A DNA stretch of 64,000 bases, from positions 6,324,001 through 6,388,000 of the forward strand of contig OY754473.1 in the NCBI GenBank assembly GCA_963575645.1, read 5' to 3'. The DNA comes from Xanthostigma xanthostigma. Taxonomy: Eukaryota > Arthropoda > Insecta > Raphidioptera > Raphidiidae. Below, piece after piece: positions 1 through 11,191 of the stretch. A program made the translations under genes and the position numbers. The notes beneath the pieces were generated by a model that was not told where the DNA came from, searched no databases, and worked only from the letters and a program-made list of their open reading frames with translations. Every line of letters begins with the position of its first letter. Within the stretch, counting starts at the first letter, position 1.

Positions 1-321
1 AAAAAAAAATATTAAACCTCAGCAATTTTTGATTATGGGACTTTTATTCTTGACAATTTTAACTGAATTTTCAACTTTTTAATGATTTAATTTTCTTTAC
101 TTCTAATTTCTTTTTTTAATTATTTACTGCAAAAAAATGTAAAATACAGATATTTACATAAATTTATTTTTTCTAACCTGATTTTGTACAAAAAATTCAA
201 AAGTTAGTCCATTAAGTAAAATACTGAAATAATTAATTAATAATAAAATAATGATTTATTTATGCCTTTATGACAATAATTTTTGGGTATTATCGACTTA
301 TAACCTTTTGTAAAAATTTTA
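1..321 (-). mobile_element. TTAA-flanked MITE, truncated copy (T1)
   Basis: Fourth copy of the family seen complete at 5998-6678, 19711-20433 and 50523-51228. It enters the window already inside the element and matches the others up to about position 321, then diverges before the terminal inverted repeat, so the outer end is missing. It has no coding capacity. Confidence 0.8.
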
Positions 322-627
322 ATTTTATTTATTTTAGATTTTTAAAGTCACTCTTTGAATAAAGCAGTTTCCAAAAGAAAAACTGAAATTTTTATAGGTT
401 ATCTCATACATTCAACTAAATAAAAAAACTTTGAACGTCAAATATTCTAGTAAATTAATTATAAAAAATGTGATTTCTATATATCACAATAATAAATGCA
501 CACAAAAATTAAAATTACACATACAAACTCAAGCACAACAGTATGCTTGGAATCTAGCGGCAAAACCATAAGCGTAGCAATGATTTTATCTCGGGGGGGG
601 GGGGGGGATTTTCAGCAAATAACATAA
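322..627. other. Unassigned AT-rich stretch with a poly-G run
   Basis: No gene seen. Positions about 548-570 resemble the right outer end of the foldback at 11609-12358 (shared ggaatctagcggcaaaacc). A run of 15 G lies at 593-607, unusual in such AT-rich DNA and a likely place for assembly or slippage error. Confidence 0.5.
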
Positions 628-692
628 CCATTTAAAATGTCTGACACGTCGAATATGTTCGACATATTCGAGGTGTCGGACATTTTAAATGG
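628..692. repeat. 65 bp near-perfect palindrome
   Basis: The sequence reads nearly the same on both strands around a centre at 660, ending in ccatttaaaatg and its complement. Weaker complementarity continues outward for about ten bases. A short reading frame crosses it but this follows from the palindrome. It could be a solo MITE end or a cruciform-prone site. Confidence 0.7.
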
Positions 693-1336
693 TTCATATT
701 ATTTGTCAGAGAACATTATTTTAGTGTTTTGGTTCAAGTTCTTAAGCTTTCCAATTAAAGAAACAAACAGTATCTATAAATTTTTACATGTCGTCGAAAC
801 GACATCTTTAAGAAAATTTAGAGGGAAAACGCCCCAAAATCAAGAAAAGTCATAGAGGAAATGGGTGTCAGAGTAGGCCTAATGAAGCCATATACAAAGT
901 TTGGGGAGAGTATGTGTCAATAAAATTTTTGTCGATGGGCACTCTGACTATCATACAAGCTCGGAAACCAAGATGATTTGGATCAACACCGATCGTGAAA
1001 GCCTACACACAATGATCATTTATTTCGGATCATCTGTATACGCATATTTGAAAGTGTATCGACCAAGCTGCTGGGCCACCAGGATTAATTCCGATATTTA
1101 TAACATAAGTATCGAGTTTTGATTGTACAATTTACATACATATGTTCGTTTGTAATACTAAATTATCCACGATATTTACATGTTGTGAGGTTATGTAATT
1201 ATTTGATGCAATATCCCACGGAACTACTTGTTTATATTATGATTAATTTTTGATCGTGTGTTTCGCGTATTTTTGACAATGCTAGCTCCGAATTGATTTC
1301 ATTTAAATTTCTCTTTCATAAATTGAAATATAATAA
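693..1336. other. Unassigned region with an orphan Penelope-type tail
   Basis: No gene recognised. Positions about 951-1000 are similar to the arm end plus unpaired tail of the hammerhead element at 8225-8520 (shared cggaaaccaaga and tttggatca blocks) but lack the ribozyme-like core. This looks like a 5'-truncated or decayed relative. The rest is AT-rich and unassigned. Confidence 0.45.
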
Positions 1337-1744
1337 TATTCCGTGACGCAGGTCGAGCGAGGTGGCGTAGCGGTGAGAGCACTAGACTCGCATTTGGGAG
1401 GTACCGGGTTCGAATCCCGGCGGGAGCTGCAGATGCGGCTGGGACTTTTTCCTGCTGCCTCTCGTCGAGACCATCGCGTGTTGAGGTTTCCCCTCAATAA
1501 TTCCAGACAAATATCGAGATGGTTCCTTATTCAAGGCCATGGCCGATTACCTGTCAAACTCCAATGCTCAAAATTTGCCTATACGATATCCTAATGTCCT
1601 AAAATGCCTTCATTCGCCCATTGCTATTAATTCAGTTGAAAAAGTGTGGAAAATAACTGGAAGTGTTAATAGTAAAATAGTAATGGTGCGAATGGCGTCT
1701 GTTGTCGAGAAACGGACGTTAAACGCATTGTTATTCCGTGACGC
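1337..1744 (+). mobile_element. tRNA-derived SINE with 13 bp target duplications (SINE1)
   Basis: The head resembles a tRNA gene, with an A box near 1362-1372 (tggcgtagcgg) and a B box at 1408-1418 (ggttcgaatcc). The anticodon loop reads CGC and the surrounding bases resemble tRNA-Ala, a tentative parentage. The body is about 380 bp. Direct repeats tattccgtgacgc at 1337-1349 and 1732-1744 flank it exactly, marking retrotransposition. The 3' end shared with 36783-36822 suggests a tail of ATT repeats, lost here. Internal pol III promoters would drive it; it needs LINE proteins in trans. Confidence 0.88.
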
Positions 1745-2040
1745 TGTCTATAACTGTACGATCTAAAGCTGTACAGACAAATATAGATCAATGGTAATAT
1801 ATTCTAATTTATATCTGATATATTTTAAAACGCTGTCAAAATATTTCACGTCTTCATAATATACACAGAAGTTGTGTCATCGGAACAAACTGGAAGTTTT
1901 GAATCAACAAATGTCAAAGCAGAACGAAACCACATTAATTTAATATAATATAATATAACTTAAATATAAAAAGATGATCGCATTTAAAATCGAATATTGC
2001 ATAATACTGATTCATTTTAAATCTGGTTACCTGATTAATA
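1745..2040. other. Unassigned AT-rich DNA
   Basis: No feature recognised beyond high AT content and short homopolymers. Confidence 0.4.
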
Positions 2041-2845
2041 AATGGACGGTCCGGTCCGGCTTCGCCCGAGTTTATAGATTGCCATCGTTTGTTCGTCGAC
2101 TTACGTTGCAAAATTGGTCTCCACGAAAAGCGCTTTTATTTTAACGCGATAATATACAGTATGTAAACACGTAAGGTGCACATAGGGAAATTAACACTGG
2201 GAAAAAATGACTGGATCAGAGTGAGCCTTGAAATCTTGTTTTTCAATTTGACAGATAATATTCTTTTGCAAAATGAATGTGCATGCTACCGAAGAAAATA
2301 TTCAAATGATTACAACATAATTGGACTTTTTTTATTAATGGGATATTAAATTCCCAAAAACACTTAAATATGGTGCGAGATCAAATATCTCCGCCTATTC
2401 GTGTTGAACTTAAAGACATTGGGTCACTGATTTACCAACGCGCATACGTCATACCAGTCAGATAGTTTTTGAATGAAATGTTTCCAAACAGATGGAGTTG
2501 TTTTTTTTTTGTTTTATTTCTGTACAAAAAAATTAAAATAAAGATTTATAAGAGCTTTTTATTATTAAAAAAGCCAAGTGAAATAAAAATAAAATAGAAA
2601 TCCTTAAGATTACCACGATAATTCAATAGAAATAACAATTAATGCAGTCATGGCTAATTCTGATCCGAGTATTTTTTCCCAATACTAATTTCCCTATGTG
2701 CACCTTACGCGTTTACATACTGTATAACCTATGTCCATCCTGAAGGTCCATTCTAAATATTGGTGAAAACATTTTTGAAATCGGATGAGGAGTTTCGGAG
2801 ATCACTCCCCTACATCCTAACTTTACCTCTTTATAATACAGATTT
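2041..2845 (+). repeat. RTE-like CTAG repeat (R1), split by a MITE
   Basis: One of about ten R1 copies. The left part (2041-2152) has the motifs ggtccggcttcgcccg and cgcttttattttaacgcg; the right part (2727-2845) has ctgaaggtccattctaaat and gaaatcggatgag. The TA-flanked element at 2155-2724 interrupts it. R1 resembles the short 3' ends of RTE-type non-LTR retrotransposons or SINEs using them, judged by the compact CTAG-ending GC-rich terminus. No coding sequence remains. Confidence 0.75.
2155..2724. mobile_element. TA-flanked mariner-type MITE, 570 bp
   Basis: Inverted ends begin tacagtatgtaaac and stay similar for about 65 bp. Flanking TA dinucleotides lie at 2153-2154 and 2725-2726, and the insertion cuts an R1 repeat, which fixes the boundaries. 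Ends starting TACAGT with TA duplication fit the Tc1/mariner superfamily. It is non-autonomous and not related in its interior to the transposon at 9400-11596. Confidence 0.85.
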
Positions 2846-3417
2846 CGTCTTCCAAAATTAATTGTATATTTGTATGAAATAATTATAGGTAACCAAAACT
2901 TATTATCCTGTATTTATGGCGCCACTTGATACTTTTAAAATAAAATATCGAACCATATTTTAACGAAAACATATTTTTGTTTCAGAATTGCCAACCGCAA
3001 AAGATGCCGATTTCGTTTATTGGTGAGTTTTCATAATTTATTATGTTTTTTTCTACAAAGCGTACAAATTTATTAAAACATTTTTAAATTGAAAATTGAT
3101 TCATATTTCGGTAAAAGATTAAAAATAGAATTCGAGGAATTTTATTTTTATCGCGATTTAGCGTCGCATATTTTTATTCTAATTGTAAGTTTTTTAGCAG
3201 AATTGACACTAAAATAAAATGTTATAATATGTATTAAGTTACTAAATTCTTGGAAAAGAAAATGTCTGCTTTATGTCTTGTTTTATAATATTTTTTTTCT
3301 ATTGAGATTTTTATCTGAAATTAAGTAAAATAACAGTCTCGGAATTGTTTTTTTTTCTTGGAAACTTTAATTCGATTATTAAACGGTTTTATTCAACTTG
3401 ACTCCGTATATTACTAA
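2846..3417. other. Unassigned AT-rich DNA
   Basis: Nothing recognised; no reading frame of note and no repeat shared with the rest of the window that I could see. Confidence 0.4.
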
Positions 3418-3640
3418 CTAGCGGTCCCGCCCGGTTTCACCCGGCTGCAAAAGAATGAATTGGGGAGAGGCACACGAGTACGCACGTTATAAAATCGGTT
3501 AGAATTCATTTTTTCCAAAAATTCCAACGGGATACTAAGTTGAATGGATTTGTGATTTTTCTGGCTTGGTCCGACCAGCGAAACCCGTTTGTGAAAAAAA
3601 TGGCGTAATTTGCAATTAAGGAAACAAAAAAAGTGATCGT
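3418..3640 (-). repeat. RTE-like B repeat fragment
   Basis: Starts ctagcggtcccgcccggttt, the complement of the terminus of the B repeats at 37738-38070 and 53072-53412, and shares the following block about a gcgtac-containing motif. The inner part has diverged. A 77-residue minus-strand frame here is not a gene. Confidence 0.5.
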
Positions 3641-3766
3641 TAATCACTCGAGAAGTAATTGACCGATGACGCTAAAATTATTCATGCATGTTTGGGTCAA
3701 CATAGACATCATTTTTGAGAATTTTCAGCCATCTATGTGCGGTCATTTTTTAGTAAAAAAAAAAAA

Positions 3767-4394
3767 TTGGTTGTCTGTAAAGTCGGTTTACGGACGATAG
3801 TTTTACGTGATAACGTATTCCGTAATACATAACCTAAATTCTACATAGAATAATTATAATAATTCGAATCTATGATATTGCATCTTTCGCTTCAAATTTA
3901 GGTTAATTTTATTTATTTAAATTACTCACCACCTATAATAATAATTGTTTTTTTTAACTTTCTTTCTTTCTTTCGTATTTTTTATTTTAAGTCTCAAAGA
4001 TTAGCTGTCATAATATTTATAAAACAATTGTTTCACTGTTTATAATATAAAATTCCAAAACCTACTTACAATATTTAAGTATTTTCATACGTCAAAAAAT
4101 TGATTTTTATAATGATAAAATTTGTAAGAAAACGATTTTTTCGAGAGATGAGACCTAGCTAAAACGATTTTTTGCCCCCCAAAATCCCTTTTCAGTAAAT
4201 TTCATCCAAATTGTTAGGGCCGTTTTCGAGAAAAGCACGCACAGAGTTAGGCGGAACGTTACGCGTTACGCGTTACGAACGTTAGGAACGTTACGCGTTA
4301 GGAACGTTACACTTTTTCGTGCATTCAGCCGGTGTTTTATCAATTTATAAGATTGGTGATTCATCAATTTATAAGACGTTATCACGTCAAAAAA
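3767..4394 (+). mobile_element. MITE M1, first copy of a tandem dimer
   Basis: About 625 bp, beginning ttggttgtctgtaaagtcgg and ending with gttatcacgtcaaaa. Short inverted ends contain acgtgataacgt. Near its 3' end it holds a run of cgttacg/gaacgtta repeats. Every copy is bounded by A- or T-rich runs, suggesting insertion into poly(A) tracts. Other copies: 4395-5005, 45221-45815, and a deleted one at 34159-34713. Non-coding; superfamily unknown. Confidence 0.8.
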
Positions 4395-5005
4395 TTGGTT
4401 GTCTGTAAAGTCGGTTTACGGACGATAGTTTTACGTGATAACGTATTCCGTAATACATAACCTAAATTCTACATATAATAATTATAATAATTCGAATCTA
4501 TGATATTGCATCTTTCGCTTCAAATTTAGGTTAATTTTATTTATTTAAATTACTCACCATATAATATAATTGTTTTTTTTTAACTTTCTTTCGTATTTAT
4601 TTTAAGTCTCAAAGATTAGCTGTCATAATATTTATAAAACAATTGTTTCACTGTTTATAATATAAAATTCCAAAACCTACTTACAATATTTAAGTATTTT
4701 CATACGTCAAAAAATTGATTTTTATAATGATAAAATTTGTAAGAAAACGATTTTTTCGAGAGATGAGACCTAGCTAAAACGATTTTTTGCCCCCCAAAAT
4801 CCCTTTTCAGTAAATTTCATCCAAATCGTTAGGGCCGTTTTCGAGAAAAGCACGCACAGGGTCAGGCGGAACGTTACGCGTTACGCGTTACGAACGTTAG
4901 GAACGTTACGTTAGGAACGTTACACTTTTTCGTGCATGCAGCCGGTGTTTTATCAATCTATAAGATTGGTGATTCATCAATTTATAAGACGTTATCACGT
5001 CAAAA
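4395..5005 (+). mobile_element. MITE M1, second copy of the tandem dimer
   Basis: Directly repeats the preceding copy in the same orientation, sharing a short A-rich junction. The two differ by scattered changes and small indels, for example in the cgttacg repeat block. It is non-coding. Confidence 0.8.
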
Positions 5006-5997
5006 ATAGTGAAAAACTTTAAAGGCTATTTGCAAGTTAACATATGCACTTAGCGACCTCTGTCAGTGCTCATTTTTTAGGAAATTTCATCCTAAGGAAC
5101 AACTTTCTCAATGCATATGCTATACTAAAAGTCAAGAGGAACGGAGATATTAAAGGAAATAGAGAAAAAAGCACTATTTTCGTCAGTAATTATCAATTAT
5201 AAAATCAAGCACACCAACAATTTGTAAGCAAACTTAGGGGGTTGAACTACACCCTAAAACGAAGCGATTCCAACAATAATCTCGCCTGTGCCCGAAAAAT
5301 ACACCCAAAACTCCTCGCCGTCTAGCCTATAAGGAAAAAGACGACTAATAACTACGTGTTGTAAAACCAGTAAAAAGTTAAAAAAATTAAATCTCCTTTA
5401 AAAATGCTACTGAAAGCATAAAATAATAAAGTTTTGAGGTCGCTACAAAACTTGATTATTTTATACGCTTTTTAGTGACTTTTTTCAGGGATATTCAATT
5501 TTTTTTAAACGTATACAATTACAAAAAAAAAAACAATATACAATCAAATAACAGTATGCTATTACTTCAGAGTGTGGGCGTCTAATTATCTAATAACAAT
5601 TAATTTACGGATGTCTCAAGATTTTATAAAAATTCGTAGAAATTGTGTTGTCAACAATTTATCACCTCGTTTTCAATTGTAGGTTTTTAACAGAATTACA
5701 ACGTCGGACACAGATAATTAATTATAAAAAAAAAAGCACCTTCAGAGAACTTTTTGCATAAACAAGTCTTAGAAAAACGATGATTAATCATATTAGAATA
5801 TTTGGATTATTTGCAATTAGTAATCGATTTAATATTTTAATATTTGTTTTTTTATTATTAGTATACTTATTTTTACTTGCGTCATAATCCGTGAGTAAAT
5901 AATTGCTAAAAAACTTCGGAAACCCTTGAAATATTGTCGGAACCGAAAATTCGACTTTTAGCGAAACACTAAAAAATTATTTTAATTTTGTATCTGT
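5006..5997. other. Unassigned AT-rich DNA
   Basis: No gene recognised. Around 5370-5520 lies an A/T-rich block with facing aagttttgaggtc-type sequence that loosely resembles 13010-13080 and 16880-17030, possibly an old repeat; too diverged to name. Confidence 0.35.
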
Positions 5998-6678
5998 TTA
6001 AGGAAGTTGAGCCGTTTTACGAAGATAATTTTAATAGATTTTTTTATGACAAAATTTTCTGTAAAAAATCCAAAATCATTAGGAGATTTATAAAGTTGAA
6101 AATTAAAAAAATCTTTTACATGTAGTCTTATGGAAAATATGTCAACCTAGCATGCAAATGGTACATTTTAATTTTTTGCAAATAACCAAATAATGTCAGC
6201 AGTTCCGAAAACTAACTATGTAAAGCATCGATGTCTTACGCATATTTTAATATTTTTTTCAATTTAATTAGGAGACTTTTAATCAATAAAAAATTATTAA
6301 ACCTTAGCACTTTTCGATTATGGACTTTTGTTCTTGACAATTTTAACAATTTTCAACTTTTTAATGATTTAATTTTAATTTTTATTACTTCTAATTTCTG
6401 TTTTTAATTATTTACTGCAAAAAATATGTAAAATACAGATATTTACAAAAATTTATTTTTTCTAACGTAACTTTGTACAAAACATTCAAAAGTTAGTCCA
6501 TTAAGTAAAATACTGAAATAATTAATTATTATTAATAAAATTATTTATTTATGCCTTTATGACAATAATTTATTAGTATCATCGACTTATAACCTTTTGT
6601 AAAAATGTATTATGGAAAAGTTCCCATTTAGAATTCGACTTACTTTTGATTGGGACTGTAACTCATCAACCTCCTTAA
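5998..6678 (-). mobile_element. TTAA-flanked MITE, complete copy (T2)
   Basis: Bounded by TTAA at 5998-6001 and 6675-6678, followed inward by complementary ends of the type ggaggttga (one change on the left). All complete copies share the TTAA plus GGAGGTTGA layout, which fits piggyBac-like target choice, although the usual CCY ends are not seen. No coding frame. Confidence 0.85.
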
Positions 6679-6850
6679 AAAATATAGAATAATTACTCCT
6701 TACCACAACAGTTTTATTAGCGGATGTACATTTCGGGAGCTATGCTCTCATCTTCAGCAAACACTAAACAAGATGAGAGCATAGCTCCCGAAATGTACAT
6801 CCGCTAATAAAACTGTTGTGGTAAGAAGTACATATTCTATATTTTTTATT
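6679..6850 (-). mobile_element. Palindromic element with hammerhead-like core
   Basis: Two ~80 bp inverted arms abut the T2 MITE. Minus-strand 6757-6723 reads CTGAAGA, a stem with one mismatch (gagagc/gctccc), GAAA, palindromic TGTACA and UC, matching the order of a minimal type I hammerhead (CUGANGA, stem II, GAAA, short stem III, NUH cleavage site) as described for Penelope-like elements. The facing arm has lost the CTG. No direct repeat was found outside, so its exact limits are uncertain. Confidence 0.65.
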
Positions 6851-7782
6851 TTTATTTCAACCACAGTGCTCTTAATATTTGTCTTGTATCTATTTAATAA
6901 TTTTTTTCAATTTATTATTTTTTTAATAATAAGTTGAATATTCAGATGGCAGTCTCAGATTTGAACCTCAGTTGTCGAGCTTCTATCATATAGAAGATTG
7001 AAACAGGAGACTTTTATTAAAATGAAAACGCCACTTAAACGAAATTATGTTCATTTTACATCAATTTTGCAGCGGCTTTGATGTTTCTTAACGGTACGGG
7101 GCTGACACGTGTAAGTATCAATTAAAAATGGTAGCCACTCAACTTCCTGAACCATAAACAATCAACAAGTGGGTATTAAAGCAAACATAACGTACGCTCC
7201 GCTTCAATTTGGTTCACTTTCATTATATTATCAGCTTGTTTTTTTTACAAATTTACAGAGGTTAATTATTATAAAAAACTTGTAACATATACAACTTTTG
7301 TATTATGTTAACATATATAATATTTAAAATTTCAATATAAAACTTTGTCAAAATAGATTAAAATCGAGAATCATCGTTGGTGATTACTTAACGTTCAATA
7401 ATTAATTATTAGTTAACTGATTTCATTTGCGACCTTGTCAAGGTCTTAACAAAATTCCAAATTTTTAATTGTACTAAAATACTTTTGGCAGTTCTTTCTC
7501 ATATTTCAAACTAAAAACATCTTGTACCATTATTTGGATATCAGAAATTATTCATTATTAAACTATTAATTTATTCTGATATATTTCCAATATAAATGGC
7601 TTCACAAGATACATTACAATAATAAAAGCATTCTGGCATCTAGAACTAAACGATTTATATTTAAATAATTTTAATAATAATTTATAATACTTACCTTGCA
7701 TCTTAAATAAAACTTTAAATTATATCAAGTAACTTTGAATTTCTTTACAACCAACGTCATAACAAAACAAAACGTTACAAAC
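6851..7782. other. Unassigned AT-rich DNA with a short recurring motif
   Basis: No gene recognised. Positions 6957-6985 hold a diverged copy of the ~40 bp TAGACGCT motif (shared acctcagttgtcgagc with 35782-35820). Confidence 0.4.
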
Positions 7783-7868
7783 TTAAGTTCATATAATAGA
7801 GCCACACTGCCTATAAAAGCAAATACACTATATTGTCGGCAGGGTTTCGCACTGCGGCCCGAGTTTCT
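7783..7868 (+). repeat. Short repeat N1, copy 1
   Basis: An ~85 bp block containing gccacactgcct, ttgtcggcagggttt and gcactgcg. Other copies are at 42488-42565 and, inverted, at 44518-44600. Origin unknown; probably a fragment of a larger element. Confidence 0.65.
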
Positions 7869-8212
7869 TTAATAAGCGACTAGTAATATTATTTTCTTTT
7901 TCTGTATTTGACATTGAAAAATACTTCTTAAATTATATTTCGTCTTGCAGTGAAATAAATCTGTTGTATATTTTTTTCTTTTTTAACTATATTAAAATTC
8001 AATTAGAGGGATTACTAAGTTTATAGGTGTACATAATAATAATACAAGAAACCAAGTTAAGTCATTTTGATATATGCATTTCCATATAAAACGACAATAA
8101 AGTTAATATCGGCCTACGTTCTTTACAGCGGATAGTTTTGTTTGGCTACGAATCACAGGTGACTCGTCTCTAAAACCGGTAAATAAATTTTTGAAACATA
8201 AAAAATTTTGTT
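7869..8212. other. Unassigned AT-rich DNA
   Basis: Nothing recognised. Confidence 0.4.
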
Positions 8213-8532
8213 TAAAATGCTATTCAAGTGTGTATACGGCCGGCATTGATCCAAATCTTCTTGGTTTCCGGGTTTGTATGCCGCGGTCCGTTGGTATTTC
8301 TACCTGACGTTTCGTCTACAACTGCGGTAGACATCGTCAAAAGCGATGTGGTAGCTGTGAGCAGCCTAGAAGGACACTTCGCACGCTATCACACCGCCTA
8401 AGGACACTTCGCACGCTATCACACCGCCTTTGATAATGTCTACCGCAGTTGTAGACGAAACGTCAGGTAGAAGTACCAATGGACCGAGGCATACAAGCCC
8501 GGAAACCGAGAAGGTTTGGATAAAATGCTATT
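8213..8532 (-). mobile_element. Short Penelope-like palindrome with hammerhead-like arms
   Basis: Direct repeats taaaatgctatt at 8213-8224 and 8521-8532 enclose an unpaired 24 nt tail (8225-8248) and two inverted arms (8249 to about 8340 and about 8430-8520). Each arm holds a hammerhead-like core: TTGACGA (8343-8305, minus) or TTGATAA (8427-8467, plus), a stem gtctac/gtagac, then GAAACGTC. Between the arms a ~30 bp unit is duplicated. The tail on the left gives minus orientation. It is non-coding, and its design matches the coding element at 27034-30892. Confidence 0.75.
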
Positions 8533-8585
8533 ACTGACCTCAAACCTTTATTAATATTTCATGTTTTTTGAACGATATTCTAGTA

Positions 8586-8950
8586 ACTTAATATCGTCCT
8601 GTAACTAAATTTTGTCCTGTAGTCTACTAAATATCGCCCTGTACCTAACTAAATTTCGCCGTGTAACTAAATTTCGCCCTGTCATCTAGTTGTCGCCTTT
8701 AATAGAATCCAAGTAATAATTCAACGCATACGCAAAGCAAGCGTCACGCGCTGTCATCTAACGAAATATTAGGGACTAAATATCACCCTGTACCTAACTA
8801 AATTTCGCCTTGTAACTAAATTTCGCCCTGTCATTTAATTGTCGCCTTTAACAAAAGCCAAGTCATAATCCAATGCACACACAAAGCAAGCGTCAAGCGC
8901 AGTTATCTAACGAAATATTAGGGACTAAATTTCGCCCTGTTATCTAGATG
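8586..8950. repeat. Tandem repeat, ~149 bp unit
   Basis: A unit of about 148-150 bp occurs a little over two times, with equivalent points at 8626, 8774 and 8924. Inside each unit a shorter motif, ctaaatttcgccctgt, recurs. No coding sense. Confidence 0.75.
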
Positions 8951-9397
8951 TCGCACACAAACGTAACGTCCTCCTATTAAACGTCGTTCCATAAAAGTGT
9001 CGCGCCAATTGCACGGTTTTACTCCCAACCAAACGCGCCACTAGACGTTTCACGTCAATAATTTAATAGGTGCAATAATTGCCGAGCCGCCGCTGTTAGC
9101 ATTAGTATATCGCCCGTAATTTTACATGGGATCGGCAGTGTTATAAAAAAAAGAGAAGGAGAATAGGTATCCTTAACCTTCTTACCTTATTTGGAAAAGT
9201 GCAGCGTAAACGACTACCGTACGATATCTACATAGAAAACATCATAGAATATCTATTCATTTCTCAGAATGAGATTTACCTAGGAGAGCGATATTTTTGT
9301 TTGGGAATTAATTTTTTTAGTGCTAGATAATGGAGATAGCTGTCTTTAAAGGTAATGTATTATTTTGAAAGAAAAAACAAATTAGTGAAGGTTTTAT
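8951..9397. other. Unassigned DNA upstream of the mariner-type element
   Basis: Somewhat less AT-rich at the start, then AT-rich. No gene or repeat recognised. Confidence 0.4.
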
Positions 9398-9399
9398 TA

Positions 9400-9895
9400 T
9401 ACAGTGTGTTCATTTCAAAAGTATCCACCCTTAATAACTCCTGACCTGATGTGATTATTGTTTTGAGTGAAAACACGTCGATTTAGATATCGAGGGGGAA
9501 GTTCAAAAATGGAACCTAGAGAATTTTAGGTTTCATCCCCTAGCCCCCAGCCACCCCCACTTTGAAATTTCAAATGGCACCCCCTACCTTGTGATGCATC
9601 ATTTGAAAGGGCATAAAATTCTCTATTCAACCATGATTAAAAAATTGAAATCGATGGATTGGTTCTTAAGATAGACTACACAGAAGATGGAAGGTATGAA
9701 ATCAATTATTATTAGCAAAACATTGCGGATTGGATACACTGTTGAATTCAACAAACATTTTGAAACACTTATTATTATTTATTTTAAATTACAGTCATAA
9801 GAAATTATTTTATGACATGTTCGAAATGGCCACCATTATTTGCTATACAAAAATACATTCTGTTTTGGAACTCTTCACGAACTTTGACGAATGTT
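9400..9895. repeat. Left terminal inverted repeat of the DD41D element
   Basis: Pairs base for base with 11101-11596 apart from scattered changes. It contains an ~85 bp antisense copy of the transposase 3' end (from about 9811) and the presumed promoter region ahead of the gene. Short frames here, on either strand, follow from that duplication. Confidence 0.9.
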
Positions 9896-10096
9896 GCATA
9901 CGTCACATCATGGAAAAAACACAGTCTCGAGCCATGGGATGCAATTTTTGTCGTTTTCGAAGGCGGGCATGGAAAAACAAATGCAACCATTTCTGTCAAA
10001 CATCAGTACGGTTTTCTTTACTTCTTTTGTCGCGTGTTATCTTGTTAAAAGTAGTATTTGTTGCGGAAAAGTGTCGAATAAGAAAGAAGAACGTTT

Positions 10097-11191
10097 TTGA
10101 AAATGGTGTACTCTTTAGAAGAAAGAATCGAAATAATTTTCGCTTACGGAGCTCAAAATGGTTGCGCTCGAGGAACTGCTCGAGTTTTCAACGCAAGACA
10201 TCCAGACAAAAATGTGACGCATCGCTATGTGATGAAACTTGTCCAAAAATTTGAAGAAACAGGTTCGGTTTGTAACAAAAAGAATACTCGGCCAAGAATT
10301 TTGGATGAACCGACACAAGTTGAAGTTCTTGGTCACTTCGCCGCTGATCCTACAATGTCTATCAGAAAAGTCTCCAACGTCATCAATATTTCCATTGGTT
10401 CCGTGCATAAAGTATTGAAAACGAACAAGTTCTTTCCTTACAAAATTCAAATTCATCAGCAACTCAGTGAAGACGATTACGATCGAAGAATTGAATTTTG
10501 CGAACAAATGTCCGAAGTAATCTTTGGAAATCCTAGTTTCATCTTTAACGTCTGTTTCAGCGATGAGTGCACTTTTTTCCTAAACGGGCTTGTTAACAGG
10601 CATAATTGTAGGTACTGGGATAATGAAAACCCGCACCTGTTCCGCGAAGATCATACTCAGTTTCCTCAAAAAATTAATGTATGGGCTGGTATTCTTGGAA
10701 ACGAAATCATTGGTCCCATTTTCATTGAAGAGAACTTGAATGGAGAATTGTACCTTGATATGCTGGAAAATGTAATAGATCCATTATTAACAGAATCTTT
10801 GGAGAACCAAGTGGATGAAGTTGGAAACATGATACTCAGTGAGGAAAACTTGCATTTCCAACAAGATGGAGCTCCTCCACATTACGCTGTACCTGTTCGA
10901 AATTGGCTGGACCAACGATTTGCTGGGAAATGGATTGGCAGAAGGGGTGCTAGGGAATGGCCTGCAAGATCCCCAGACTTAACACCTCTCGACTATTTTC
11001 TCTGGGGTTACTTGAAGACTAAAGTTTACAAAACTCCTCCCGCCAGTATCGAAGAGCTCAGATACAGAATTACGCAAGAATGTAGACAAATTACCCACGA
11101 AACATTCGTCAAAGTTCGTGAAGAGTTCCAAAACAGAATGTATTTTTGTCTAGCAAATAATGGTGGCCATTTCGAACATGTCATAAAATAA
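10097..11191 (+). CDS. DD41D mariner-type transposase, intact
   Basis: The 364-residue protein has an N-terminal part with two likely helix-turn-helix units (about residues 1-110), which in this superfamily bind the inverted repeats. The catalytic DDE/D domain follows. Aspartates in CFSDECTFF (D156), QQDGAPPHY (D257) and LTPLDYF (D299) fit the triad; 41 residues separate the last two, placing it in the DD41D group (rosa/VISITOR type) rather than DD34D mariner or DD34E Tc1. The enzyme cuts and pastes DNA at TA sites in the nucleus. The start has an A at -3 and G at +4. The last ~29 codons lie inside the right inverted repeat. No stop or frameshift is seen. Confidence 0.93.
   Translation: MKMVYSLEERIEIIFAYGAQNGCARGTARVFNARHPDKNVTHRYVMKLVQKFEETGSVCNKKNTRPRILDEPTQVEVLGHFAADPTMSIRKVSNVINISIGSVHKVLKTNKFFPYKIQIHQQLSEDDYDRRIEFCEQMSEVIFGNPSFIFNVCFSDECTFFLNGLVNRHNCRYWDNENPHLFREDHTQFPQKINVWAGILGNEIIGPIFIEENLNGELYLDMLENVIDPLLTESLENQVDEVGNMILSEENLHFQQDGAPPHYAVPVRNWLDQRFAGKWIGRRGAREWPARSPDLTPLDYFLWGYLKTKVYKTPPASIEELRYRITQECRQITHETFVKVREEFQNRMYFCLANNGGHFEHVIK

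Noticed and set aside
593..607. G-quadruplex or regulatory poly-G
   Set aside because: A single 15 G run in AT-rich DNA is more safely viewed as simple sequence or an assembly problem.
9730..10254. 174-codon plus-strand frame overlapping the transposase start
   Set aside because: Begins in the inverted repeat and continues out of frame into the transposase gene; composition is not protein-like.
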